Shown: positions 45,845 through 59,586 of the stretch, in pieces
How the letters are laid out: each line of letters opens with the position of its first letter
How positions within the stretch are numbered: position 1 is the first letter of the stretch
NCBI GenBank assembly: GCA_030141605.1
Contig: JAQGDQ010000247.1
Span: forward strand, 97,501-159,500
Length of the DNA stretch: 62,000 nt
Origin: Tubiluchus corallicola
Taxonomy: Eukaryota; Priapulida; Priapulimorpha; Priapulimorphida; Tubiluchidae
Direction of reading: 5' to 3'
Notes under the pieces: generated by a model
Database searches by the model: none
The model's input: only the letters and a program-made list of their open reading frames with translations
Told to the model about the DNA's origin: nothing
Translations under genes and position numbers: made by a program

Positions 45845-46620
45845 CACAGTACCTTAGCCCTTTCATGGACTAAGATGGCTGAGAAGAGCTGAGATTAATC
45901 TTTTTTGTGACCAGGATACTTCTTCCACCAGATGGACTGCTCTTCTTCTTATTATCACTATGTTTATTCTAAACATTTACCTCCATTTTCTACCTGATAC
46001 TAATCTCTTTTATCAGCTATGGAAAAGTCAACATAAAATTTCCTAAATTAAACCTGGTCGCCAAGACTTGTCTCTGCTGAACAACGTCAACTTTTGCTTC
46101 AGGACCAAGAGGTTTTCGCTCCATCCTTACTGATGCTGATGCAGTGAGAGGAAGGTCACTTCTAACTGACGCATGCGCAATGCGATTGTAGGATACTACA
46201 ACATGGACAACGAACGTCATAGGAAAAGTTCCAATATCTGTTGACGCAGTTCAGTAACATCAGAGATTTTCCATGCAACTTTAGACCTACTGATATTTAA
46301 AATGGTCTGTTTCAAGTTACTCCAGATATGTTGGCCCGTTCAAGGACAAAATTGGTTGACATCATCCAAAGTTAATCTTTTGTGTGACTAGGATACTTCT
46401 TCCACAACTTGGACTGCGCCAGTTTCTATGGGAGTTATGTTTGCTCTAAAGATTTATCACCACGAGTGACTTTTCTCTTTTGTCAGCCGTAGCAAAAATG
46501 TTCTAACCTGACCACCAAGAACTGTCTCTGCTAAACAACGTCGACATTTGCTTCAGTAACACCAAGAGAGTTTCGCTCAAGTTTTACTGGTGCTGATTTA
46601 TTTCAGTAATCTCTCGTGCT
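45845..46620. repeat. Tandem duplication, about 480-bp period
   Basis: 45845-46130 and 46330-46600 share GGATACTTCTTCCAC, the GTCTCTGCT.AACAACGTC block and AAGAG.TTTCGCTC. Confidence 0.65.
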
Positions 46621-46658
46621 CTAGATGAGTTGGGACGGAGACAAAACAGGAAAACGTC

Positions 46659-47395
46659 TTAAAGGAAGACCGGACCAAATCTGGAACTATAGTTCAAAAT
46701 AATCTATACCCTAAAATATTGAAATGGAGCATAATTTTTTTTTCACGAATGACTTACGTAAAAGAATTTTTATAGAAATTAATTTAACGTTCACGCGACT
46801 AGTTCTTTGCAGTTAAAAATTTAGATATTAGAAGTAGAAATTAACTACATTACTTTTCAGATTAACCTGACGCATTTGCCTTCAGCAGTGTATGCTCACC
46901 GACTAAGACAGATAGATGTATTTTGTGATGTTTTTATCAAATATTTTGTGGCAAATAAAGTTTTGTATATATATATATATCGCCATTTGCTAGTTACGTC
47001 ACGGAAACGCGTTGCGCAAAAAACAGGTGCTGTACATCTCAGTTCAGAGATGTTCGCTTGTGACGTATTAAACACATTTGCGAGCTAAACTATAAATTTA
47101 AAATTTCCCGTTTTCCAAATTTTAAAAGTCACAGTCAATGTTGTACAGTAGCACAGTACTTCAATTTTTGCTTGCATAAACACGTGCAACACGCTTGAAG
47201 GAATGTTTTTGTTGTTGAAAATTATGTTCAGTTGTGATGTCATCACTTGTTTGGCTCGCCCACCGTTAATTAAGTTTTTAACCTGTCATTTAATTATCGG
47301 AAATGCTTTGTCATTATTATAGGTGTTAAAATGTATACTTTTTACCGGACTTTAAAACGGGATAGGATGTAAAAATCAATCTTATTTTCATTGAG
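46659..47395 (+). mobile_element. TTAA-flanked MITE, copy D, with internal insertion
   Basis: Starts TTAAAGGAAGACCGGACC. The family body is split by about 190 bp of unrelated sequence after GTTCTTTGCAGTT, containing a (TA)n run. The right end is eroded. Confidence 0.65.
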
Positions 47396-47789
47396 CATGT
47401 TTTGTGTCATACCTGGATACTCTTTTGATCACATTGCCATTGTCTTTGACTCTCTACTAGAAATTAGCCATAAAAGTTCACTTGCTTTTATTTGTTTGGT
47501 CTTTCTATAATACTCTACTTCATGTTTATTTCCCTTGTATCAGACTTCGTCTTTCCAGTCTTACGCAGTGCTAGAAGCTGCCTCATCTGTAGCTGCTTTC
47601 TTCATGAAACGTCATCGTCTTCAATATCACAATGACCTGGCTGGCTTCACAACTTTCACTGCTACAACTTCATGGAGTTATTCGGATATGTGACCACAAT
47701 AGTGTTGAAATTACTTGCCAGACTTTTCCTTACTTTGAACCTTATAGGTATTGAGGTACCAGTACAATCCACAAACTAGCTATTAGTTC

Positions 47790-48255
47790 AAGAAAGTCCC
47801 TCACTTACACAAAGCTTAAAAATCGTATTGAAATTTTATACCCTTTAGGTGCTTGCATTAACAGCAACGCTGCGTAAAATTAGAAAATTTAAACTCCGGC
47901 GATGACCGTTAGGTGGAGCCATTTTAACAGCAACTCGTTTGAAACAAGTTGAGATAACATTACGTAAAGTTTAAAAATAAACCGGAACATTTGTATCACA
48001 CTCTTTACTAGCTAAGCGGAAGTATAAATTACTTTATATTGTCATTAAAATCAATAATGTGTTTTTTTGCTGAGCCAGTGACGTCTACCATTTTGGGTTA
48101 AATATTTAAATTACCAAGGATATTCTTTTCCAATTTCAAACAGACAAGTGTAATGTTAAGTAATATCACTTTTTATGAAAAGTTCTTTGCGATATATTTT
48201 AAAAATCCGTTCTCCGTTTTAATAACGTTCTTCGACTTTAATCGATACCTCCTCA
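47790..48255 (+). repeat. Dispersed repeat family F, plus copy 3
   Basis: Diverged but collinear with 34917-35400 (CACTTACACAAAGCTTAAAA, GTTAGGTGGAGCCATTTT, GTAAAGTTT.AAAA). Confidence 0.65.
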
Positions 48256-48500
48256 TACTTCCTAAGTAGAGGATGAAACTTCATTTTATATTACATTGTA
48301 TTTTACATGACGACTTGAGATCTAACTTATATGAAAAGCTGAAACAGTTTATACTTAGTTTTGATGTTGTGCCTGAACAAACGAAATTTAAATTTTTAAT
48401 GGGTCAGAATAACTTAGACGTTCTTAAAATTATAATCAACTTTGTATATAGTGCCAACTGAATTACGTGACAGTATTAATAAATATAGTCCACACTCGTG
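48255..48500 (+). mobile_element. LINE relic, extreme C-terminus
   Basis: The frame at 48273-48461 resembles the end of LINE ORF2: HFILHCILHDDLRSNLYEKL, then KFKFLMGQN and KIIINFVYSA before the stop. Confidence 0.65.
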
Positions 48501-48709
48501 TTTCTAATATGAAAACATTGTAAATAACTATTAAAAACTAATACATTTTAGCAACGGCTTTTCTGTCTTTTAAACTGTTGAATGCACCTAAATTAATGTT
48601 TCTGAATTAGCGAAACTGTTAACTGTTCTATTGTAATGGTATGTTTTTATTTGTTATATTTTTCACGTATTTTTTTGGTTGGTGCAATAAACATATATAC
48701 GTGGCATAT

Positions 48710-48975
<266 letters not shown>

Positions 48976-48984
48976 CCATCATAA

Positions 48985-49420
48985 TAAAAGACAGACAATC
49001 AGTGTTAGTTCATATAAAAAACATACACTGTTACGGGCAAATGCGTCTGGTGCAAGCTAAACTATAAGTGAATCTAGAAATTCAAAAATAAAATATAAAC
49101 TAGTTTAGTAAGGTCTAGGAAAAATGAAATTATGATTTGAGTAAGTATCATCGTGTTCGTATGTCGGATATTCAAAACGAGTCATTAAATGTTTTTTTTA
49201 ATTTAGACTTGAATATTGATAAAAAGCTGCTGTGTTTTAGTGATGTCGGTAATGAATTCCAAAGTTGTATTGGTTGCTTAGTAATGGAATTATTTCCATA
49301 TTGATTGTTCGTTCTAATGTTCCTTAAATTTAGTGTTCTGTGTTTGTGAATAGCTTTGTTTTCACTTGCACCGTATAATTTGGATAGAGCAATTATCACT
49401 CTTGCTGAGACACTTGTTAA
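48985..49420 (-). mobile_element. LINE relic, reverse-transcriptase C-terminal end
   Basis: The minus-strand frame 49172-49399 carries RTNNQYGNNSITKQPIQLWN followed by SLP and FKSKLKKTF, a pattern widespread at the ends of LINE polyproteins. Confidence 0.75.
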
Positions 49421-49899
49421 AATTAATTTTTTTTAAAGATTTAACTTCCTGTGACAAAAATGTAGCACAAAATAATTCAGTACCGGTCGAAATCATTACA
49501 GATCGATTAAACTCACACCATTCATTCAACTGTACCACCATTTCCTCTGCTACCCTGCAAGCTTTCTTTGTCAAAGACCGAATCAGACATTGACACGAGC
49601 GACCGCAAAACACCCTTTTAAAAATTCGACTACATCCTCTGACCGATGTTTAATTACGTGCTAATGCAAGTCGTAAACTAGTAGCGAATATTCATCAAGA
49701 AACGGTTAGCTGTCAGGGCAACAATCCACAGATGGCTTGTGAATTAATGGTTTAAACTAAACCCGGCGGCATTCAGTACCCAGTCATGCACTGCGGTAAG
49801 AATACATGAGTTTTAATTGTACAGGTATTCACTGTTTTCACTTCCTTGTACTGCTCTTGACTAGACTGGTCCATTCCACTGTGTAGGTCTATTGATATA

Positions 49900-51865
49900 C
49901 GTTAATTGCTATCTGATGATCATTCTTATTGGAGTTGCTGTGTTTATGTTAAGTGATTTGCTGGTTCTGTTACAATAGAATCATAAGCATTATCAAATGG
50001 ATTGCTAATCATTGGTTATTGTGCGCTCTGTTCTTGTGTTTTTTATGCTGTGTCTGTTAATCAATGCAGAATTTTATGGTATTGCAGTATCATTCTTAAT
50101 GAAGAGATTTTGTTTATGTTAAGTGATTGCTGCGTCGTCTACAAAGTCATTTAAATGACTTGCTAATCGTTTGTGCTCATTATTGTCAAGTGATTGTGGT
50201 CTGGTGATTGTAAACTTGTGCTATTGTTTTATTTTAATCCGAGATTGTGCGCTCTATTACACGTTCTTGTGTTCTTTTTTATTGCGTGGTCATTTAGACA
50301 ATGCAGAATTTTATTTTATAGTACAGTATCTATTGCTGCGCGTTTCATTGATTGGTTTGTTCACATCGAGAATTATCACTTTCGTGTCAACTTTCTAGTT
50401 CCACCAAAATTGCGCACTGTACTAACTGTACATGTATTGTGCTTTTTTTATTTGCTGTTCTTGGCAAGCAGAGCCTTGTGCTGTACTAACTGTTATTGCC
50501 TTACAATTGTTTTATTTAGCGTTTTGTGGCAATCGTGGCTTTTGTGCTGCATTGACTGTAGTTATTTTATTGATTGCTTTTTAACTCCAATTATTTTTGT
50601 TTTTTAACAACGGTTATTTTTGTTTAATTTCTCTATGCAATCACGAATATGTGCTGTGTTAACTGTTGTTGTTTTATTTATCGTTTTTAATTCAAAATTG
50701 TTTTCATTTACTTCTTTTTTGGCAGACATGTTTTTTGTGATGCACTAGCTATGTTACTGTCTTACTGGTTGTTTTTAATTGTTTTTTATTTATTGGCTAT
50801 CTGGCTGCCATGATTTTGTGCTGTACTAACTTGTTACCGTGTTATTGACCGTTTTTATTTCATGTCTTTCTAACAAGTATAATTTGGTGCTGTACTAACT
50901 GTTATTACTTTTAATATCTTCTATATTTACTGCTTTTTTGGCAACCAAGACTTTGTGTTTTACTAACTGTTCATGTTTTTGTTTTGTGCACTAAGTCTAC
51001 TAATTATGATTGCTGTGTACTTCATTACATCGCTTGTTTTGTTGTCACACTCGATTGTGTCGTTTCTTAAAGGAAGACAGACATCTTAAAGAGATGATTT
51101 TTCACATACTACCACATTTTCAAGTCCGGTAATAAGCATACATTTTAACACGATTAATACTGCAAAAGCGTTTTTGTTAATTAAATAATAGATTAAAAAC
51201 TTAATTGACGGCAGGTGAGCCCAACTATTGATGACACAACAAACTAACATTATTCTTAGCAGCAAAAATATTCTACGAGCGTGTTGCACGTGCTTGCGAA
51301 AGCGAAAATTGAAGTACAATGCTTCTGTAAAATATTCAGTGTATTGTACTAAAACTAGGCATGTTTTAAAATAAAAATTCAAATTTCAAATTTAATTCTG
51401 TGCTCGTCGAACGTGCGTAGCTCGTCAGAAACTAACACATCTGAACTGAGAGGTACAGCAACTGTTTTTGTGCAATGCATTTCCGAAATGCAGGCGCTAG
51501 TGCCCGCCTAATTAGCTTATGGCGAAATGCATGTAACAGCAAAGAACTAGTGGCGTGAATGTGAAATTATGTTTGTGTGGTAACAATTCTTTCACGTAAG
51601 TCATTTTTGAACAAATAGTATGTTTCCTTTCAATATTTTAAAGAGCAGATTGTTTTGACCTACAGTTTAAGATTGGGTCTGGCTTTGCTTTAAATAATAA
51701 CGTTTCTTGTCAATCGTGCACTCCATTAAATACTAATCACCTGCTATCATCAGACTTGTACATTGCAATATCATTGATTTATTTTTTGGCAGCCATGATT
51801 TTGTGCTCTACTAACTGTTATTGTATTATTGACCGTTTGTTATCGTCCAGAATTGTATGCGATTT
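49900..51865. repeat. Degenerate tandem array, about 100-bp period, split by MITE copy E
   Basis: At least eight diverged units share GTGCTGTACTAACTGTTATTG, usually followed by a T-rich stretch and a GGCANCCATGATT-like lead. The array resumes after the MITE, at about 51780-51850. Confidence 0.7.
51067..51693 (-). mobile_element. TTAA-flanked MITE, copy E
   Basis: TTAA plus AGGAAGACAG at the left. CTGGCTTTGCT plus TTAA at the right. The best-preserved copy, 627 bp including both TTAA, inserted in a tandem array. Confidence 0.75.
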
Positions 51866-53010
51866 TTATATACAGCTGAGCGCACTGAAATTAATTCGGT
51901 GCCTACTTACTCAGTGACATTAAGCAACTATATATTACGTTTGAGTCAGTACTGGTACCTAATTAAGAAAGTGATCTTCTAAGATCAGATACTCATCCAG
52001 AACAGCAGAAATATCTTCAGATGTAAGTACATTCGTCCCTGACAAGTTAGTATGATAGACGAAACGGCTCATAAATGATTTTCCTGTCAATCACCCATCC
52101 ATCTATAAGTCAGACCTTGTCGCTTAACTATTGCACATTTAAATTGTTGTCATTGTTTATTGATAGCTTTCTTACCAGCCAGGGTTGTACACTTCTTGAC
52201 TATCCTTATTTAGTTAAATAACTTTCTATTGGGTGAGTCACATGGCAAAAGCTTATGGCACTTCCTTTTTCACGTCACTATATGCCATGTATCTTTTGTC
52301 TAGACTGTTTGGTGTTGCCATCTGCTGAAGCTATTAGTGAACTAACAGAAGCTAGAGTACCTTTAGCTGTTGACTGATTTGTTTGTCGTCAGGTATTTGT
52401 AAGAGCATATATTGCTTAAGCAGTTTTTAGCCTGGAAATTCGTGTTTCAAATTTTCAAGTAAAGTATTCTTGTCAATCAGTTGATGTCTGTGGCGTTAAG
52501 GATCATTTTCCATTTTTGTCGTTTTATTGTTTTAATACCTTTACAACGAAGTATTTCAGGTGCTTGCCTAAAGTGACTTACGTGGCCCGACCGATTTGTG
52601 CCCCTGCCTTTTTTGTGCTCCTTTCACCTTGAAAAATACACAAAATTTCAATGCATGTACGGTATAGTACAAATTGAAACCGAGACCTCTGTGGGAGTTG
52701 GTTCTTGTCATACAGGTGTTAATGAGCTAATGAGCAGCCTGCCAGGTGGGCGGGAGTGCCCGGGACTCAATGCCACATTTCAAATATAGCCAACGATTTA
52801 CGACCGCATTGGGTGGTTCCATTGCCCGACCAATTTTTCATGCTGTTCGTCGTTGCAGTCTGTTGTCACTTTGCCATGAAATACTCGCGTGGTGATATTC
52901 ACTTAGCATGTTGGGTTTATTTCACTGTTTTCACTTAAACTTAGAAAAATCTAACGGAGAAATTTGCAAGAAACTATGTAGCATGAAGTTTTTTTACACT
53001 AGTGCTGTAC
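51865..53010. other. Intergenic, nothing recognised
   Basis: No exon or repeat family could be supported. Confidence 0.45.
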
Positions 53011-53014
53011 AGGA

Positions 53015-53345
53015 ATTTTCAGGCGCCGTGGCAGCCGCCATTCACTTCAAAATTATGACGTAACTGGTGGAGTTTGTGGCTTTCCGTAAGCGCGTGCTGC
53101 TTAAACTAATTCAAACTTTGCTGCTTATCAAGTACTCATGCAAAAATATCACAAAATTTAGTTTTTAGTAAAGACTTGTCATACCTTGACGAAACTTGGC
53201 AGTGCGCTGCTTTTCTTCAGACGATGAACGACGTCATTGGTGGAAGAATGCACGCTCAAAATGGGAGAGCCCAAAAGAGAAATGATCGCGACTTAAAACG
53301 ATTTTACTAATTATACGAGGCGCTTATCACACTTTTATTACTAAA
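53015..53345 (-). repeat. Dispersed repeat family G, minus copy
   Basis: Reverse-complement relative of 44780-45135, including AACGACGTCATTGGTGG and CAGTGCGCTGCTTTTCTTC. Confidence 0.65.
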
Positions 53346-54130
53346 TCCTCCTAACATTTTTCTCGAACATTAAAATAAATCTGACTTTCCATTTAACATT
53401 TGCTTTTGCTTTTTCTGCGTGGGTCCTGCATTTGGATTCTGACACCAGTTTCCTTAATTGGCTTGTATCTGCACTAGAAAACATTAGCTACAGTTTTGTG
53501 AGGACACAGAACTGATTTTAGGACATTTTTGCTGTACGTAGCGGAAAAAATATTTCTTTTTTTCAATTTCTTGCATGACAACTAGGTTAACCAGTTCTTT
53601 CAAGCCTGCAGGTCTAAGCGAAATGCTCGACATGGCCATGTTTTATCAAGCTTTAAATACGTCTGTTGTTGTAACGGCCAGGAGTTTTAGAAGTACAGTT
53701 CACCACAGCGTAAAACTAGGGCCTATAACCACGGGTGCTTGAAGTAAACAAAGAAGTCAGTATTAAAAATAACACGCAGCGAAAAATTGGAGCAGAGCGC
53801 CAGACCTGTGAGTTTTCACATTAACTTATTGTGTGGGGGATTTGAATTTTCCGTGTCATGCAGGCATGGTTGGTGTTTAGCTTTGCTTCCTTTGGTGCAG
53901 ATCGTTGCCCTCTTTAATTTTCTTCTGCTGTTATCATTGCAACTCACCTTCAGCTGCTGTAGCTGTGGGGGAACATTAATGTAACTTAGCTTTAGCGCAA
54001 TTTATAATGTGAATTACATAACGTATTTGTGATTTTACGAAAAGCTGTTTATTCTTTCAAAAATTTTGTGTGTGGATGAATTAGATTCCGAAATAAATAT
54101 ATAATTCAATTCAAATCAGTATATATATTT
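53345..54130. other. Intergenic upstream of gene 2, nothing recognised
   Basis: No promoter element or first exon for gene 2 could be identified with support. Confidence 0.4.
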
Positions 54131-54138
54131 ATTTATAT

Positions 54139-54139
<1 letters not shown>

Positions 54140-54177
<38 letters not shown>

Positions 54178-54182
54178 CGTGC

Positions 54183-54220
<38 letters not shown>

Positions 54221-54440
54221 GTGTGTGCGTGTGTATAATGATGTATATATATGTACATACATAATGTTACTAATATATATATATATATATATAGTATATA
54301 CATATACATACATATATACACATATACGTAATATACATAACAAATATATATATATATGTCATATTATATATATATATATTATATTATATTATTATATATG
54401 TATAATATAACATGATATATATATATATAATGTTACTGCA
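54140..54440. repeat. (GT)n followed by (TA)-rich microsatellite
   Basis: GT units with GCGT interruptions to about 54235, then several TA runs separated by short unique sequence. Confidence 0.95.
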
Positions 54441-54704
54441 TTATAATTGTCATTATTATAATTTTCATCATATTTTAATAGCAGCCGAGTTATTGCACAC
54501 GCCTGTTTTTTTCTCAATTTTAAGGTTATACAGGTCAAGCATAATTTTTAAAACTAATGTGTTTGTTAATTAGTTTGTATAATTTAGTTAAGTGTTTCCT
54601 GTGCGATTTTTACAAATATTTTTACAATAATTGTCTTTGTAATTGATACAGCACCCACCCAATGTTGTTGAAAACATTTGTTTGTTTTAGGTAAAATAAT
54701 AATG

Positions 54705-54724
54705 ACCTTTTTCTTTTTTTCCAG
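54705..54724 (+). promoter_or_regulatory. Splice acceptor upstream of gene 2 leader
   Basis: A T-rich tract (CTTTTTTTCC) runs into AG at 54723-54724. It implies an upstream 5' UTR exon or a trans-splicing site. No matching donor exon could be assigned. Confidence 0.5.
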
Positions 54725-57700
54725 GCTCCCATTGCGGCTCACCTAGGTCTTATGACAACGAATAGAACCATGGAAAAGAAGAAGCAAAATGCCGAGTCTT
54801 ATGAAACTATCCCTCTTAAGACTGTACCGTGGTGATTGATCCAACAAGATGGGAAACAACAATTCCTATGTGCGAAAGAGCTACTTGGCTCAGGATTTTT
54901 CCCAACCACCTTACATGCCGTCAAAGGCAAAACTTCACCGCTCAACCTCGGAGTATCGTAATTTTTCCCACTCCTCCCCACAGCTGCCCAGGTATCAGAG
55001 AAATCGCCAATTTGAGCTGCCGGAAAACAAAGTGATGCATGAGAATCCGGCCTTTGGAATGGAAAAGCTTCGAAACACCGGCAAGCTTGACATCGTCAAG
55101 AATGGTGGGACACTGAGAGTGATAAATGGTGTCCCAGTTGTTGATGAAACAGTCGACGAATTGATACAAAAGCTGAATAACAGGTCACGGTTGCTTGTGA
55201 AAAGCGAGTGGGCGATGAAGAGGAGCAATTCAGTTGGCGACCTAGTTGAATCGTCAACGAATCAGACCATGTCAGAAGTCAACATGGAAATAATGGCCCG
55301 AAGCTACTTGAGGGAAAGTGGATCGCTAAAAAGACAAGCTAACAATGGTCCACCCCGCAAATCCAGAAAAAAGACCAAAGCGCCACCACCTCCACCCACC
55401 AACAGCCAAGAAAAAGAGAACAGTAGTAATTTTGCGCAGCACAAGAAAAATAAAAAGAACATAAAGAAAGGAATAGCTCCAAGCCCTCCTGCTGTTCAGC
55501 CATCACAGTCGCTTGTTGCATCTGAAGACGATCTTTGGCAAGGATCGTTAGAAGAGTGTCAAAGTTACCAAAGCATGATTTCAATCAGAACGGCGGACAT
55601 AGAAGATCGAACAAATAATAGTAATGTGCAGCAGACTGATAAAATAGAAAAAATGCCAGTTGAAGAAAAAGAGTTCCCGGACATTCCAAAGTTCATCAAA
55701 GACGAAAAAAGAGAACCAAGCAAAGACGTAAGTCGAGAAAGTTTCCCTGAATGTCAGAGCGATCAAAAGATGGGAAAGCACAAAAAAGAACGAAAAACAC
55801 CTCAACGTAGTGATTCTGTATTGGCTGGGATAATATCAAACCTTGCGAGGAAACACAGAAAGGGGTCTCGTAGCAAATCCGCTGAAAATCGAATCAACGA
55901 AGAAGATGATCCAACCAAAGGATTTGTGCTAAGAAAATACAGTGGGTCGTCTGATGATGTAAGAAGTGAATTCACAGAATACTCAGAAGAACTGTTTAAG
56001 GAAAGTGACTGTCAAAGTCGACCTCAGAGTGATCATATGATAGAAATGTCAATGAAGACTCCTCTAACGGAAAAAATCCTTCAACATCTGCGAGAAGGTG
56101 ATTACAGAATCAAAGACATCAAGTCAAAGGACGGAGAACTAACCTTTGTAATTGACCAAAACGTCAATGCTCAATCAGCTGTTAGTCGGCAGTCTAAAGA
56201 AGCTGATGAACCATCTCTGGCGAATGCCAAAAGCAAACAGCAGTCGACTAGTTTGCAGCCACCTGTCATCGATCGGACATCAGAATGGGTTCGGCAGGCA
56301 ATGCAGTTTGGTGATAAAACTAGTTTATCAAGAGAGCCTTCTGAGGCAGTTATAAACCTTTCATCTGAATCAGATTCTTATGATTCCAGTGAAAAAGGGA
56401 GGAACGAAAAAAGTCCTCCTACAGAACTTTCAGATTTGCTCACTAGCAGTGCTTCCTCTTTTGCATGGGCAGGACGACCTTTATCAGTACCACCTGTTAA
56501 TACCTCATCTCCAGAGCGTCTTCACCAAAAAGTATCTAACTATGTTAATGTACCTTTAGACAATACATTGGGTGGTAATCAGAACATTCCACATTTAAGT
56601 CGGCAAGATGAGATGGGTTGGACTTATGGTCAGGTGCCAGCAATTAACAGTCGAGATCAGCAAAAATCACGTTTAGTTTGTTCGCGAAACCTAATAGAAG
56701 ACACACGCATGCCCTTTCCTGATAAATCCAAATGGCAACTAGAAAAACATCTGCTCTCGGAAGACGATGGTTATAACTCGCAGCAGCAAAGTCCTGCATC
56801 TTCCAGCCAGTTAACTCAGGTGAACTCTCGTCGTTCAGGAGAATGGATACCAGAAATGGATTTAAATGGAGAACTCGATGATACCTCACTCACAGATGAA
56901 TTGAGTCCTTTACCGCGATTGCAACATAAACCAGTTCTTTCACTGCAAAGCATGTTTACTAGGGGAATCAGGCGAGATATGTACAGTATTCCAAATGACG
57001 ATCAGGATTCTCTGGAACTGAAAATATATCCAGAAGAGTTTTCTAAGAAAGAAACATCACAAGATGTGATGTCAAAGCCAATGCAAAGTGTCTCCTTTGT
57101 TGCAGGCTGTGTGGAAAATGAACAGAAGAAAAACTCGAACTCGTCGCCGTCCAAGTCAGAGAACTCCAAAGTGAATAAAATGTATAGTTTCAAGAAGATC
57201 CAACAAACTGTAAAAGATGCTTGGGGCAACAGGAAGTACAAAAAGGGAGATGAAGTACCAGAAGACCTCCAGTCAAATTGGATAATGCGCCAGAGTTTTA
57301 CAGAATTAGAAAGTGAGAAAGAACGTGGAATACTTCATGCTGCAAGTGACTTACAATATTACAGTGAGCCAAGAACGAGGGTTGACCACTTAATCAGTGG
57401 AGATTTATTAGAACCAAATTTGAGAAACAAGTCAACTTTGTCTGACAGTATTTTAAATGTTATTCCTCAAAGAGGCAGTCAGTTAAGTTTGCATAACGAA
57501 GCTCCTTCCACTGGACAGCACAGAACTGCGTCACCTAAATGGCATGGTAATAGTGGCGGGCATGTTATCTATTTACCAGAATATAAGACAACAAAGTTTG
57601 ATGAAATTTGCAAATTAACCAGAGGAGGTGAAGAAAGCGAACCTGTGCATCACAATAAAATAATCAATCCAGCAACCCTTGAAGAAGAAATAGCGAAAAG

Positions 57701-59586
57701 AGAGATGGCAAGAGACAATGAAAAGAAAATGCAAGACGAAGTAGAATTGAACTTGAAAAAACAACGCGAGCAGGATCGGCAAGTAATGCAAAGACAGATT
57801 AAACAATCTCACAGCTCAGAACGAAGTTCTGAAATCACTGCCTGTTCAGAAAAATATGAAAATATTGCCATTGTTAAAAAAGTGGAAAGTAATGCAGCTA
57901 GTAGTAGCACAAAGGAATTTTCAAATCCGAAATACTTTATTGCCAATCAAGTACAACAAGAGTCAGAGCCTTTGTACCAAAATAGTGCTGTAGAAAAGGC
58001 AGCAATTTGCATTGGCGATCTAAGAAAACCATTGAATGAAGTTCAGGTCAAGAAAGAAGATCACAAACGTGTAGTAGTTCCAGTGTCAAATAAAAATAAG
58101 GATACAGATAAGAATAAGGATGATGCTACATCTGAAGCCTGGTCCAACCAATTGGATAATATCCTAGCAAGAATACAGAATGAACAACAGCGAGATAAAA
58201 GCATAGAAGCTTGGATAAGGTATCAGCAGCAATCTGTTGGTTTGAAATTTGATAGTGATACTGAAGATGCTGAAGCACCAGCAATGCAAAACAATGACGT
58301 TGCAGTTTTTCATGGTAACAACAACGAAAGGTCTGTACCACCAAAGGTGTTAGAAAACAAGCCTATTACTCCTGTGCCACATTCACAAAATAAACTTGTT
58401 CAAAGTTTAGTGGTCGACGACAACTCTTCTGCCACACCCATTGTGTCTGTAAAATATGCTCCTGGAAAAGCGGATGCAGAAAAAGAGCAGTTCTTCTTTG
58501 GAATGGAAAAGAGGGGTCACACTCCAAACTGTTCAAACTCGGCAAAAGTGGAATCAAAGAAACGTACTGCTGCACCTCAGTATAAGGCAGAGTTCCATTC
58601 TTCTGTTCAGCATATTTCTGGGAACACAAGACCTCCTTCTTTGGACCCCAATGTGAAAAAAGATGCAGCAGTAGTTTCACAACCAAGATCAAGGTTAGAT
58701 AATCTACAGGCAAGTGACATGAGATTAAGCGATCGTGCTTCAGATATACAAGCCCAAAATTACAATGCAGATATCGTTACAGAAGATACCATGGACCAAG
58801 ACAAAGGCATCAAGCCTCTAGGTCATTACAGAAAACAAGAAGAACACCGGCATCCTTCTAACTACTTGAGACCTGTACATGTTGATCACAACGGTGACGA
58901 TTATAGTGTAGACGTTGTTCGAAGAGATATACCAAATTTTGTGCCTTCAACTCCAGCAGCACCTTATGGGAAATCTCACTCATATAACATTGGTGTCTCA
59001 AGGCATGCAGAAATGTCGCACTCAAGACCAATGGAATGTGACGTGTCGTGGGATAGCATTGGGATGAATAGAAATTCCGATGACAACGTTCGCTATGGCA
59101 ACCATAATGAGGTTGTTGTACAGAGAGAACCAATGAAACACATGAAACATGAAAATGAAATGAAACCACCTTCTTCTGGGTATTACAGAAGAAAAGAGGA
59201 TCCACAGTTCTTTATAGATTATTCTAGATCAGCAGAGGCAAGGTCACGTGATCATGATAACTATCGTAATGAAATTCAACCCGGCAGCAGAGACAATACC
59301 CGATTAAGTAATCATAGTCATTACAGTGCGGGAAATCATCGACCACATGGTCGCAACAGTGATTTGGCACACCGGGAATCTTTCAAGACACGTGCTGCAA
59401 TGCATCCATCTCCACACAGCAGTGACTACCATCCTCGTGACAAATACCGCAGTGAAGTGCACATATCGGTGGTCCCACGACCATATCAGCAGCAGGGCCA
59501 TCATAGTGATTACCAGCCATATAAGCCAAATGAGTTGAGGACCACTCCTGCTCATGAAAGGTTCTCAGAAAGTCAATCCAGCCAAG
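54725..59586 (+). CDS. Gene 2 exon with 5' leader, upstream ORF and main coding body
   Basis: A polypyrimidine tract and CCAG acceptor end at 54724. The exon holds 124 nt of leader, the main ATG at 54849 and an open frame to the GTAAGC donor at 59587. If the intron is retained the frame stops at 59670-59672, giving a 1,607-residue form with a short unrelated end. A 4.7-kb coding exon with no stop is strong evidence of a real gene. Confidence 0.8.
54752..54835 (+). CDS. Upstream ORF, 27 codons, in gene 2 leader
   Basis: ATG at 54752 with stop TGA at 54833-54835, 13 nt before the main ATG. It contains MEKKKQNAESYETIPL. Its frame is also open back to the splice acceptor at 54724, so it could be the tail of a longer upstream reading frame rather than a free-standing uORF. 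Translation is unproven. Confidence 0.35.
   Translation: MTTNRTMEKKKQNAESYETIPLKTVPW

Noticed and set aside
52598-52938. Two short frames upstream of gene 2 as possible 5' exons
   Set aside because: No convincing donor compatible with the acceptor at 54724 and no protein similarity to gene 2.
54725-54849. Joining the leader frame to the main gene 2 frame by a sequencing indel
   Set aside because: The leader frame stops at 54833-54835 and the main frame has its own stop at 54837-54839, so no single indel can connect them.
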